A stretch of DNA of 64,000 nucleotides from Treponema sp. Its GTDB lineage: Bacteria > Spirochaetota > Spirochaetia > Treponematales > Breznakiellaceae. This document shows positions 55,596 to 63,932 of the stretch, in pieces. Location of the stretch: assembly GCA_009781475.1 (NCBI GenBank), contig WQYB01000004.1, forward strand, positions 1 to 64,000. The letters are read 5' to 3'. Each line of letters begins with the position of its first letter. Within the stretch, counting starts at the first letter, position 1. Both the position numbers and the translations under genes were made by a program. A model generated the notes under the pieces. That model saw nothing but the letters and a program-made list of their open reading frames with translations. It had not been told where the DNA came from and searched no databases.

Positions 55596-56889
55596 CAGGA
55601 AACAATGTTTGCGCAGCTTCAAAAGGAATTCTGTCTGTTGTTTCCCATTTAAAATAATCATAACTTGTAGTAAAAGCGGCAATAAAGATACGAAAATACC
55701 CGATTGTATATATTGGATTAAAAAATAAAACAGCCAATTTTTCGGATAACGGAATCTTTATATTACGCCAATCAACGATAAGCGGCAAAAGAGTGAAGGC
55801 AAAAAGAGAGCCGTATATAAATAAAAATGAAATTACCGCAAGGCGCAAAGCCGGCACAAGACTTACAGCATTACCGAAAAGTGAAAAACAGATAGCGGCA
55901 ATACCGAATATCATCACCGCCGCAGAAACGCCGAGTAGCGCATAAGCGGGATATGTACTGTATAAAAAATCGTAGTTTTTGCGCAATTTTACTTTTCCTG
56001 AAAATGTTTTTTTAACGATTTTTTTATGGTAACGCCGCTGGCATTGAGTATAACCTTTGATCCAGCGCATCCTGCGTTTAAAAGCAGTTTTTGCATCGGT
56101 TGCTTCTTCTGTATAAACCCTTGCATAAGAATAATAAAATGTTGTCCAGCCTTTTAAAATAGCATCGGCTGTCATTTCATAGTCCTCAGTAAGACCGCGG
56201 TAAGGCCAGCCGTTATTTTCTTTTATTACATCTGTACGCACCATCATACCGGTTCCGATTATTGTGATAGTCATATCTAAAATATTACGGGCGCGGTTTC
56301 CAAGTTCGTCTACCTGTGTCCATGTAAGAGCAGTACAGTTTGAAATAATTGATCTAGAATCACAGCGGCGGCTTAGCCAATTTTTTACAAGTTTTTTACC
56401 GCAGATGATCTGTTTGCCGCTGCCAAGAGCATTATTCATTTCTTCCACCAGATCGGGTGATGCAAGATTGTCAGCATCTACTATCAAAAATGCTTCGTAC
56501 TTATCCGGAGTATCGGTTAGTATTTTTTTTAGAATACCGTCAAGAGCATCACCCTTACAGGTTTGACCGCTTATTATAGTCACATAGGTGCGTTCATAGG
56601 AAGCGGCGATTTTTATTGTGGGATCGGCATGGTCTGCAACAACGATATGGACATCGAAAAACTCGGGATTATAAGTTTGAGCGGCAAGAGAATCAAGACA
56701 ATGGCTAATAACAGCACTTTCATTTCTGGCAGGAACAATGACGGCGATTTTATTCATTTTTGGATTATTAAGTCTTTTTTGCTTTCTGAAGGCGGCAAAA
56801 TAATAGCTGATACGCGGTAAAAATAATGTAAGGGCTGCAATACAAAACCAAAGATAGATTTTCAAAGCCAATTCTGTTGCGTATTCCAT
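55564..56889 (-). CDS. Membrane glycosyltransferase family 2
   Basis: 441 aa. N-terminal helix (IYLWFCIAALTLFLPRISYYF), GT-A catalytic domain with VIVPARNESAVISHCLDSL, DXD-like FLIVDADNLASPD near residue 140, acceptor-site TEDYEMTADAIL, and the QxxRW-type RRMRWIKGYTQCQRR; then three or four C-terminal helices. Architecture resembles processive or polysaccharide-type synthases (BcsA, IcaA or NodC class) and also glucosyl-lipid transferases. The acceptor is unknown. It lies alone on the minus strand; an outward-facing surface glycan role is likely. Confidence 0.82.
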   Translation of the reverse strand: MEYATELALKIYLWFCIAALTLFLPRISYYFAAFRKQKRLNNPKMNKIAVIVPARNESAVISHCLDSLAAQTYNPEFFDVHIVVADHADPTIKIAASYERTYVTIISGQTCKGDALDGILKKILTDTPDKYEAFLIVDADNLASPDLVEEMNNALGSGKQIICGKKLVKNWLSRRCDSRSIISNCTALTWTQVDELGNRARNILDMTITIIGTGMMVRTDVIKENNGWPYRGLTEDYEMTADAILKGWTTFYYSYARVYTEEATDAKTAFKRRMRWIKGYTQCQRRYHKKIVKKTFSGKVKLRKNYDFLYSTYPAYALLGVSAAVMIFGIAAICFSLFGNAVSLVPALRLAVISFLFIYGSLFAFTLLPLIVDWRNIKIPLSEKLAVLFFNPIYTIGYFRIFIAAFTTSYDYFKWETTDRIPFEAAQTLFPVNKSALHHRS

Positions 56890-56961
56890 ATTATTTAATG
56901 AGTATACATGTAAGTTAATATAATGTTAAGAGTTTAATGTTTTTTTTTGATAAAAAAAAGC

Positions 56962-56992
56962 TCTTGCGCAAGAATTAAAAAAATGGTAATAT
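56962..56992 (+). promoter_or_regulatory. Palindrome overlapping the promoter of the 57019 gene
   Basis: TCTTGCGCAAGA (56962-56973) is a perfect 12-bp palindrome. It contains TTGCGC, a possible -35 box, followed 17 nt later by TAATAT (56987-56992). A dimeric regulator bound there would block the promoter. Confidence 0.45.
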
Positions 56993-57018
56993 GATAAAAA
57001 AATGGAGGTTAATTAATT

Positions 57019-57441
57019 ATGACAGAAAAAATGATTGAACTTGGTTTTAAGGAACCGGAAAAGAAAAAAAGGCTTTTTAGCATTCGTCACTGGGCTCGTA
57101 ACAATTTAAAAGATGACAATATATACTCTGTAGAAGAAAACGTAGATAACATTAATTTATCGGAAGGAAGTTATTTACATATAATAGCAAGAAACGGAGG
57201 CTCTTTTATTTTGGAAGAAGGAGCCACTTTAGTAGCTCCTAATCTTGAAAAATGTAACTCTATAATATTAAAAGCGGGAGCAAAAGCATGGCTTCCTAAT
57301 CTTCAAAAAACTGAAGAAGGATGGTTTGCCGGCGGCGATATAAATAGAAATGGCATGGTTCTTGTTGAAAAAGGTGCGTTAATATATGCTCCCCGTGCAA
57401 TATTTAAGCAACAAGCAGGAGACGGAGAGTTCCTTACATAA
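57019..57441 (+). CDS. Small protein of unknown function, possible beta-helix
   Basis: 140 aa, GGAGG 9 nt before the ATG. Basic N-terminus (EPEKKKRLFSIRHWARNN), then a pattern of short beta strands with Gly turns (SEGSYLHIIARNGGSFILEEGATLVAPNL, shortened: IIARNGGSFILEEGATL; IILKAGAKAWLPNL; MVLVEKGALIYAPRAIF), similar in rhythm to bactofilin or pentapeptide-like beta-solenoids but without a match I can name. No signal peptide. It stands alone with a strong promoter region and a perfect terminator, suggesting an expressed gene. Confidence 0.7.
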   Translation: MTEKMIELGFKEPEKKKRLFSIRHWARNNLKDDNIYSVEENVDNINLSEGSYLHIIARNGGSFILEEGATLVAPNLEKCNSIILKAGAKAWLPNLQKTEEGWFAGGDINRNGMVLVEKGALIYAPRAIFKQQAGDGEFLT

Positions 57442-57444
57442 GGT

Positions 57445-57477
57445 AATCTCTAAAAACTAAAATAGTTTTTAGAGATT
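57445..57477. terminator. Perfect 15-bp hairpin terminator
   Basis: AATCTCTAAAAACTA, loop AAA, TAGTTTTTAGAGATT. It follows the 57019 gene stop by 3 nt and faces the end of the lipid operon, so it could serve both strands; a T run after the stem is lacking on the plus strand. Confidence 0.7.
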
Positions 57478-57504
57478 GATGTAATTATATCATTTTGAGA
57501 ATAT

Positions 57505-58605
57505 TTAATAGAAAGCATTTAATAAAACTTCCGCAACAGCTTTAGCGCCTGAAATATCATTACAGCTTTTTTCATTGTAAGAAAACTTTTTTAAAAGTTC
57601 ATAATCGTTTTTGAAAAGCCGGTCTAAAATACAGGATAACTCTTTGGGAGAGCCGCATTTTAAACCATATTCATTTTCAACTATATATTGATAATTTTTT
57701 TCTTCCTGTCCGGGTATGTGCCCTGTAATTATAACAGGAACGCACATTTTTACAGCTTCTAAAATCATATTGGGACCGGCTTTTGCGATTAAAATATCAG
57801 CGTTAGAAAGCCTTGAATCCATATCATGAACATAACCTAACACAGAAACATTTTTTTTGTTTAATAGTTTTTTGTCCAGGTATTCCTTTAGTTTTTTGTT
57901 GCTTCCTGTTACAACAGTTAAATTTACATCATATTTTAAAGCTGCAAGTATAAATTTCAATGTTACTTTATCGCGTTTTAAGCTGGGGCTTACCATTAAA
58001 ACATCAGGAACTGAAATATTTGTTTTCGGTTTTTTATTTATTTTGTTAAATTTTTCATTTATGGGAAAACCGGAATGAAATAATCTTTCTTTTTTAAAAC
58101 CCTTTTTTAAAAGCGCATTATACATTTTGATTGTAGGCACAAAGGTTATCTTGCATTTTTTATCATGCCAAAGGTGTGAATGTTTAACCAGGTCTATAAT
58201 GCAAGTGTAAAGCGGAGTATTTAATTTCATTCTTTTTAAACAATTAGTAATACTTCCGACAAAACATGGATGCACCGATAAGATTATATCCGGCTTATAA
58301 TCATTAATTAATATGCTGAAACGTTTAAATATAGCCTGATAAAGAATAAAATTTGAAAAACCTCTGAAAAACGATGTAAATTCAAAAAACAATTTCCAGA
58401 AAAATCTATATCGAGTTGTAAAAGAAATATAACCTTTTTCATCACCGTCGTAACCGGGAAAAAACTCCATAGAATCAAATGCTAAAACATCCGTATTGAG
58501 GTTTAACTCTGAAAGAGCATTTTTTATTGCATCTGAGCTGCTTTTGTGCCCTCCGCCTTTTCCGGATGTTAAGATTAGGATTTTATTTTTGGTATTCGTT
58601 TTCAT
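57505..58605 (-). CDS. MGDG-synthase/MurG-like glycosyltransferase
   Basis: 366 aa GT28-type enzyme. The N-terminal ILTSGKGGGHKSSSDAIKNAL is the diagnostic start of monogalactosyl- and glucosyl-diacylglycerol synthases (UgtP/MGD1); the C-terminal donor domain has ADILIAKAGPNMILEAVKMC and VPVIITGHIPGQEEKN, as in that family. Such enzymes transfer a hexose to diacylglycerol at the inner membrane. Being last in an operon with an acyltransferase and a fatty-acyl ligase supports a lipid acceptor. AAGGA sits directly against the ATG. Sugar specificity unknown. Confidence 0.85.
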   Translation of the reverse strand: MKTNTKNKILILTSGKGGGHKSSSDAIKNALSELNLNTDVLAFDSMEFFPGYDGDEKGYISFTTRYRFFWKLFFEFTSFFRGFSNFILYQAIFKRFSILINDYKPDIILSVHPCFVGSITNCLKRMKLNTPLYTCIIDLVKHSHLWHDKKCKITFVPTIKMYNALLKKGFKKERLFHSGFPINEKFNKINKKPKTNISVPDVLMVSPSLKRDKVTLKFILAALKYDVNLTVVTGSNKKLKEYLDKKLLNKKNVSVLGYVHDMDSRLSNADILIAKAGPNMILEAVKMCVPVIITGHIPGQEEKNYQYIVENEYGLKCGSPKELSCILDRLFKNDYELLKKFSYNEKSCNDISGAKAVAEVLLNAFY

Positions 58606-58615
58606 TCCTTAAGTT

Positions 58616-59044
58616 TTAGAAAAAATTATGAAGAGCGGTACTGAGTACTGCAATTAATATACCAATGTAAAAAATCCAGAATACTGTCATGAATATGGAT
58701 AATGCCAAGCCGATGCTGCCCGTAATTACACCTGCTAATGCAATATGAAATTTATCATGACTTTCATTTAAAACAGTTCGTGCCTTTTTACCTGTTGATA
58801 TAGCAATAGCGCCTAAAATAATGCCTACAATGAGCCAGCTTGTAACAAGACTTATTATACCCATAACAAGGGAGGCTACAGCTCTGGATTCAGAATCTGC
58901 GATTTCAGGTGATGGTTTAAAAACCAGATTATTGTCATTAGACTCTTGAACTATTGAATTTTGCTGCGGTTCAGCTTTATTACCGCAAGAGGAGCAAAAA
59001 GCAGCGTCATTTTGAAATTCTTTGCCGCATTTAGAACAATACAT
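58616..59044 (-). CDS. Zinc-ribbon and DUF4190-like membrane protein
   Basis: 142 aa. N-terminal zinc ribbon MYCSKCGKEFQNDAAFCSSCG (two CxxC pairs), a linker, then a DUF4190-type part with two or three membrane helices (AVASLVMGIISLVTSWLIVGIILGAIAI and GVITGSIGLALSIFMTVFWIFYIG). Function unknown. GGAGG lies inside the end of the hydrolase gene, 1 nt away, so it is co-translated with the operon. Confidence 0.8.
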   Translation of the reverse strand: MYCSKCGKEFQNDAAFCSSCGNKAEPQQNSIVQESNDNNLVFKPSPEIADSESRAVASLVMGIISLVTSWLIVGIILGAIAISTGKKARTVLNESHDKFHIALAGVITGSIGLALSIFMTVFWIFYIGILIAVLSTALHNFF

Positions 59045-59045
59045 A

Positions 59046-60047
59046 TTAATTAACCTCCGTAATTTTTACATTATTATATTTTTGCAAGAAATTTGCAATA
59101 GCTTTATCGTAGTCAGCTTCTTGTGAAGATCTGACATGGGAATGTCTGCCTTCCGGGAAAAACTTAAGTTCTTTGTATTTTGAAACACATGAATTAAAAA
59201 GTTCCTCACTTTTAGATTTAATACAAAAAATATCTTTTGCACTCCAAATGAATAAAAACGGGATTTCAATATCTTTCATATATTTTTTTGGAGTTTCTTC
59301 AAAAAGCCTGACTCTGGCAAGAATAAATGCAAGGAAAAAAACCAAATAAAGCATAGGAAAAGGGCGTTTTTTACGCAATTTAAAATTTTCTTTGAATATT
59401 TCGTAAAAACTTAAAAATATTCCGTCAGTAACTATTCTTTTTACTAAATCGCTGCCTTCATTTTTCAGTTTGATATAAGCAAAGACTGCCGCAGCTCCTC
59501 CGATGCAAATTCCGTGAAGCGTAAAATCGGTTATGGAATATTTTTTGTTAATAAGTTTTATCCATGAAACTAAATCGCCGCTTTCCTTTATACCCGAAGT
59601 TATATATTTTCCGTCACTAAGACCATGCGCCCTGACATCGATTACCAAAATATTGTAACCGTTTTTTTTATAAACATCTGCAAAATAATAAGAGTACAAA
59701 AGCGATTCAGTTCTTCCTTGCAGGATTACAGCGCATTTGTCAAAACCGAAATTTATATATTCGCCGTATAAATTAAGTCCGTCATTTATTATATGCAGCT
59801 CTTCTGTTTTATCCTTGAATTGCAATGCCCAATTAATTCCTTCAGAAAACATATACATTTGCTGTTCATCTTTTGTATTGGTACATTCTCTTGTTCTTTT
59901 CTTCTTTGGGTTGCGGTACATTGTGTTGCAAAAAATTATAATAGGAATTAAAAAGAACATAATAATACCGCTTACAGCCCCAAAAGAGGCTGCGGCAATA
60001 GCGGTAATTACCCAGGGGTTTTCCAATGCGAGAATTGATGAAATCAT
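59046..60047 (-). CDS. Alpha/beta hydrolase with Cys nucleophile, membrane-anchored
   Basis: 333 aa. N-terminal membrane helix (AAASFGAVSGIIMFFLIPIIIF), then an alpha/beta hydrolase: GRTESLLYSYYFADVYKKNG, DVRAHGLSDG, the elbow HGICIGGAAAV, acid FIWSAKDIFC and catalytic His in EGRHSHVRS. The elbow Ser of GxSxG is Cys here, as in dienelactone hydrolases (GYCLGG). The gene overlaps the DegV stop by 4 nt. Substrate unknown; in a lipid operon a thioesterase or lipase-like step on acyl carriers or lipids is a reasonable guess. Confidence 0.83.
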   Translation of the reverse strand: MISSILALENPWVITAIAAASFGAVSGIIMFFLIPIIIFCNTMYRNPKKKRTRECTNTKDEQQMYMFSEGINWALQFKDKTEELHIINDGLNLYGEYINFGFDKCAVILQGRTESLLYSYYFADVYKKNGYNILVIDVRAHGLSDGKYITSGIKESGDLVSWIKLINKKYSITDFTLHGICIGGAAAVFAYIKLKNEGSDLVKRIVTDGIFLSFYEIFKENFKLRKKRPFPMLYLVFFLAFILARVRLFEETPKKYMKDIEIPFLFIWSAKDIFCIKSKSEELFNSCVSKYKELKFFPEGRHSHVRSSQEADYDKAIANFLQKYNNVKITEVN

Positions 60048-60991
60048 AATTTGCTTACTATGTCATTTATGATTTCTTTTTCAAACTTCAAGTCTGTTAT
60101 TTCTGTTCCGAAATAGTATGCGCCAAGAAGCCCGGGACCTACGTTTATACCGCACATAGGATATACGTTGCAAATAATTACTTCTTTTGGTTTTATTTTT
60201 TCAATAATTTTGGAAGCCAGGATTTCAGCCTGTTTTTTTCTTGCTGAATGAGCGACAAAAATAATCTGTTCGTTTGCAGATTTAATTGTTTTTTCAATAT
60301 ATTCAACTGTAGCTTTGTATGCCTTTTCGTAGCCGCTTACCTTTGTTAAAACTGTAACCATGCCGTCAGGACCAAAATCTCCCATAGGTTTTATCCCTGC
60401 TACAGTACCGAAAAATGCCTTAGCGTGAGAAATTCTTCCTTTAGATGCGACCCAAAATAAATCGTCAATGGGACCCATTTGATGAAGTGTCATTTTAATC
60501 TTTTCCAGCTTTTGTGCATTTTGCTCCAGTGATAAACCTTCCGCGCGGAACTGACAAGCCTTTACAGTTAAAAGTCCCAGAGCTACCGAATATTTTCTGG
60601 AATCTACAATAAATATTTTTCGTTCGGGGTATTTTTCCAATAAAGCTTTTTGTGCGCATGTCATTACATTGTATGTTGCGCTGAGGCTGCTTGATATGCA
60701 TAGAGCCAAAACGTCTTTTCCTTGCTGCAAAAAAGATTCAAAATATGAAGTAACATCATCAACACTGAGCGCGGCAGTTTTGTATCCGTTTTTATTTGAT
60801 TTTAATGACGAATAAAAATTGTCAAGCTCTTCATCGCTTAAATCAAGCCTGCCTTCGACATCATCTGCTTCCGGGGTACATAAATAACCTTTAAGGTAAC
60901 CGTCAACTTCAAAGCGAGTCCTAAGTTCTGGTGACAAATCGCAGGCTATATCAGCAAAAACTGCATAGCTGTACTGTTTTTCTTCATTCAT
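60044..60991 (-). CDS. DegV-family fatty-acid-binding protein
   Basis: Start at ATG 60991 (315 aa), with AGGAGGAATT upstream. DegV fold: SYAVFADIACDLSPELRTRF at the N-terminus, CISSSLSATYNVM near residue 95 (the Ser loop that binds the carboxylate), DSRKYSVALGLLTVKA, and GRISHAKAFFGTVAGIKPM. DegV proteins (FakB in Gram-positives) bind free fatty acids and hand them to kinase FakA; FakA is not in this window. Here the neighbours suggest it supplies fatty acids to the acyl ligase two genes upstream. 8 nt after the PlsC-LRAT gene. Confidence 0.9.
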   Translation of the reverse strand: MNEEKQYSYAVFADIACDLSPELRTRFEVDGYLKGYLCTPEADDVEGRLDLSDEELDNFYSSLKSNKNGYKTAALSVDDVTSYFESFLQQGKDVLALCISSSLSATYNVMTCAQKALLEKYPERKIFIVDSRKYSVALGLLTVKACQFRAEGLSLEQNAQKLEKIKMTLHQMGPIDDLFWVASKGRISHAKAFFGTVAGIKPMGDFGPDGMVTVLTKVSGYEKAYKATVEYIEKTIKSANEQIIFVAHSARKKQAEILASKIIEKIKPKEVIICNVYPMCGINVGPGLLGAYYFGTEITDLKFEKEIINDIVSKL

Positions 60992-60999
60992 AATTCCTC

Positions 61000-61977
61000 C
61001 TAAATTTTTAAAGTAACTCTGTTTGCAAAGTCCAGGCAATTATTGTTTATTATACTATATCCGCCTTGTCCAAGACATGATTTTGCATACTTTTCAATAT
61101 CTTCCGCATTTCTAATAAATCTTTTTTCGCTTCTTTTCATCGTGCGTACTTCAGGGATTTTAGCGCCGCAAAAATCCTTCAAAGAAATAGAATTAACAAT
61201 TACATTTTCTCCTGCTCTGTTTACAGTATAGCCAAATTGAATAACTTCGTCTGCATTAATATATACGCCGTAATGGTGGTGAGAACCTGCATTAATGCGG
61301 ATAATGTCGCCTTTTTTAGGCGAGATAAAATCATATTTATTGGAAAACTTCTGCGCTTTTTCTCTTTTTAATTTATAAAAAAGCATTAAATATTTATTGC
61401 TTATTTCAGCATTTATTTCTTTTAATTTTTCTTTTGTAAGTTCTGTATCTGAATAATCCGATAAATCTATGCTGTTTCCGATCATTACGTGAACTCTCTT
61501 AAAAAGTCCGTAATTAAAATCGTTAACAACCGGAATTATCTTTACTCCTGTTTTTACTGCAATCATTATATATCCTTCAGAAAATTTTGAAGGTTCGTAT
61601 GTAAACTTAAAACCGCCTTCGGGAAACATCAAAATGGGTCTGCCCTTTGCGGTTATTCTTTTGCTTTTTTGAATAAAATCTAGGCTGCGCCCGTCTCTTT
61701 CAATAAAAATGCCTCCGGCTATTCTTATTAATAGTTTTAATAATTTACGTTTTTTATTGTACCAATCAATAACCAAAAAGTGTAATCTTTCAAAGAAAAA
61801 TATAAGAGCGATAACAATACCGTCCATAAAAGATCGATGGTTAGAAATAATTAAAGCGCTGCCGTTTGTCCGTTTAATTTTTTTATTATTGTCCTCATAA
61901 TAAGTTTTTGTTTTAAATATAAAAAGCTGAAAAAGTAAAAGCTGTATAAGTCCGAAGTAATATATAATTATACTCAT
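61000..61977 (-). CDS. PlsC-type acyltransferase fused to an LRAT-like (permuted NlpC/P60) domain
   Basis: Start at ATG 61977 (325 aa), overlapping the upstream stop as ATGA. Domain 1: N-terminal membrane helix (IIYYFGLIQLLLFQLFIF), PlsC motifs NHRSFMDGIVIAL (HX4D), ERDGRSLDFIQ, FPEGGFKFTYEPSKF and a PVVND-type block. Domain 2 (from about residue 222): KKGDIIRINAGSHHHYGVYI, VIQFGYTV and SIINNNCLDFANRV, which match the His, second polar residue and Cys of LRAT/H-rev107 enzymes. PlsC adds acyl groups to lysophosphatidate; LRAT-type thiol enzymes move or remove acyl groups through a Cys intermediate. The fusion is one continuous frame with no indel visible. Confidence 0.85.
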   Translation of the reverse strand: MSIIIYYFGLIQLLLFQLFIFKTKTYYEDNNKKIKRTNGSALIISNHRSFMDGIVIALIFFFERLHFLVIDWYNKKRKLLKLLIRIAGGIFIERDGRSLDFIQKSKRITAKGRPILMFPEGGFKFTYEPSKFSEGYIMIAVKTGVKIIPVVNDFNYGLFKRVHVMIGNSIDLSDYSDTELTKEKLKEINAEISNKYLMLFYKLKREKAQKFSNKYDFISPKKGDIIRINAGSHHHYGVYINADEVIQFGYTVNRAGENVIVNSISLKDFCGAKIPEVRTMKRSEKRFIRNAEDIEKYAKSCLGQGGYSIINNNCLDFANRVTLKI

Positions 61978-63932
61978 AACATCTCTTTTATATAATTGTA
62001 AAAGCACTGCGGAGTGCGTAAGTTTTGGTTTTTTTCCAGATTGATTTGAATGTTAAATATACTTTCAATTTCACATATCAATGTAAAATAGTCAAGACTG
62101 GTTGCGCCTAAATCAATAAAGAAATCTGAACCAGTTTGTACTTCTGTATCAGTATTTGCTGCAGATTTAAACACTTGTTTAATTAATAACATCGCAGCAT
62201 CGTCTGTTTTGTCATCTTGTTTATAACAGATGTCTTTAAGATTTCTGCTATTCAATAAAATAACTTCGCCTTCAGTGATTTTTCGTTTTAATAACTCGCG
62301 CGAAACTTTAATCGCATTTGGGTTTGCAATTAACTGTCGGGTTACAAAAATCTCTTTTACATTCTGTCCGTAGGTGATTTGCGCTAAAGACTTTTTTAAT
62401 ATTTCTATTTCATTGGAAATTATTGTGTCCGGCAGCTTTTCGTTATATTCCAAAACGATTGAAAGTTTTCCATCCAGTTCTAAAACGCATAGTTTGTTTG
62501 CATTTTTAACTTTTAATTCATTTTGAATTGTATCAGGATGTATATTTTCGCCGTTTTCACTGATAAAAAGATCGCTTTTCCGTCCTACAATGTAATGCCG
62601 TCTGTTTATTGTTTTTATTATATCATTAGTTTTTATACAGTAAAAACCGCATTGATTTTCTTTAAGTGTGATAATTTTTTTACAAATAGAACTGCCGGAT
62701 ACAACTAAAGTTCCGTCTTCGTTATAAGTGTAATCGGCGCTTATAAAAGGATTCCCTATTGAGCCGTCTGTTCGTTTTTTTATTCTCTTTGAAAGATTTG
62801 CTCCTGTAATAGCAGTTTCTGTAGTACCGTAACCGTTAAAAAGCGGATAACCGATGCAGTTAATGATTTTTAAAGCATCGCTTTCTATATAAGCACCGCC
62901 TGAAATCATAAACACAGGAGATAATCCGAACGATGCGGCAAGTACTTCTTTAAAAAGTTTTTTTGAAATCCAAACACCTAATGACGGAAAAATATTTTGC
63001 AAGGCAAAAGCAAGTTTTATACCTCTTTGAAATTTCTTTTTTCGTACTTCGCTTTCCTGCGAAATCCCATTCATTATTCCTTTGTGTAATTTGTGGAAAA
63101 GGATCGGAGGGGCAAAAATATGCGTTACCTTGTGCCTATTTATTGTTCCCCTTATAGTGTCCGGGGAATTGTCTTTGAGAAAAACCATTGTACGTCCGAA
63201 AAAAGCAAACCAAAAATAACTTACCATAATTCCAAAGATGTGAAAAAGCGGTAAAATCATAACAACCTTAATTCTTTTTTTGTAGTCATTCATAAGCCAA
63301 TTATTGGTTTTTATAATATCTTTTGTATTTAATATTTGATTTACAACAGCCTCACCGTCAAATACGCATATCTTTGCTTCAAGACCTGTAAGAGTAGAAG
63401 ATAAAGCAAATTCATTATCCCAAAATTCATCTGAAATTTGCATATTTTTATTTTCATAAGTGTCAATATTTATAACAGTAAAATCAATATAGTCATTTGA
63501 AGATGTTATTACCAGATTAACATTAAGGATTTTTAGGAGTTTTATTCTTAGATCCGCAGGGTAAAACGAATTAACAAGATACGGTTTGTTGCCGCTCATT
63601 AAAATTGCCCAAAACGAAATTAAAAAATTTGGCGTATTAACAAGGTCAATAGCAATATATTCACCGGATGTATCAGGATATGTTTGTTTTATAAATGCTG
63701 CAAATGATCGTATCTGTAAATCTAACGTTTTGTAGGTTACTGCATCAATTTCTAAATTGACAAGCCTTTCGTATGCAAAAAGGTTTTCATGTGAAAATAT
63801 TATTTTATATATATCTTTGAATGTTTTATCTGATTTCATTACAGCGTTCAGGTTCTTTTTAATAGTTTTTTTATAATTTTCCATAAAATCTGATAACCCT
63901 TTAATATGCTCCGATAATAAAATCAGATTCAT
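61974..63932 (-). CDS. AMP-dependent acyl ligase with a C-terminal acyl carrier domain
   Basis: 652 aa from ATG 63932 (GAAGG 8 nt upstream); the track's TTG 63947 is possible. Adenylating domain: VNTPNFLISFWAILMSGNKP, FHIFGIMVSYFW, AFGLSPVFMISGGAYIESDAL, GYGTTETAITGANLS, and DTIQNELKVKNANK-type C-terminal lobe. The usual Gly/Ser/Thr-rich P-loop (YTSGTTGxPKG) is not visible: at that place there is LSSTLTGLEAKICVFDG, so adenylation may be altered. The last 80 residues form a phosphopantetheine carrier domain, FFIDLGATSLDYFTL, with the attachment Ser near 612. Product: an acyl group activated and held on its own carrier, ready for the acyltransferase encoded downstream. First gene of the operon within this window. 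Confidence 0.85.
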   Translation of the reverse strand: MNLILLSEHIKGLSDFMENYKKTIKKNLNAVMKSDKTFKDIYKIIFSHENLFAYERLVNLEIDAVTYKTLDLQIRSFAAFIKQTYPDTSGEYIAIDLVNTPNFLISFWAILMSGNKPYLVNSFYPADLRIKLLKILNVNLVITSSNDYIDFTVINIDTYENKNMQISDEFWDNEFALSSTLTGLEAKICVFDGEAVVNQILNTKDIIKTNNWLMNDYKKRIKVVMILPLFHIFGIMVSYFWFAFFGRTMVFLKDNSPDTIRGTINRHKVTHIFAPPILFHKLHKGIMNGISQESEVRKKKFQRGIKLAFALQNIFPSLGVWISKKLFKEVLAASFGLSPVFMISGGAYIESDALKIINCIGYPLFNGYGTTETAITGANLSKRIKKRTDGSIGNPFISADYTYNEDGTLVVSGSSICKKIITLKENQCGFYCIKTNDIIKTINRRHYIVGRKSDLFISENGENIHPDTIQNELKVKNANKLCVLELDGKLSIVLEYNEKLPDTIISNEIEILKKSLAQITYGQNVKEIFVTRQLIANPNAIKVSRELLKRKITEGEVILLNSRNLKDICYKQDDKTDDAAMLLIKQVFKSAANTDTEVQTGSDFFIDLGATSLDYFTLICEIESIFNIQINLEKNQNLRTPQCFYNYIKEML

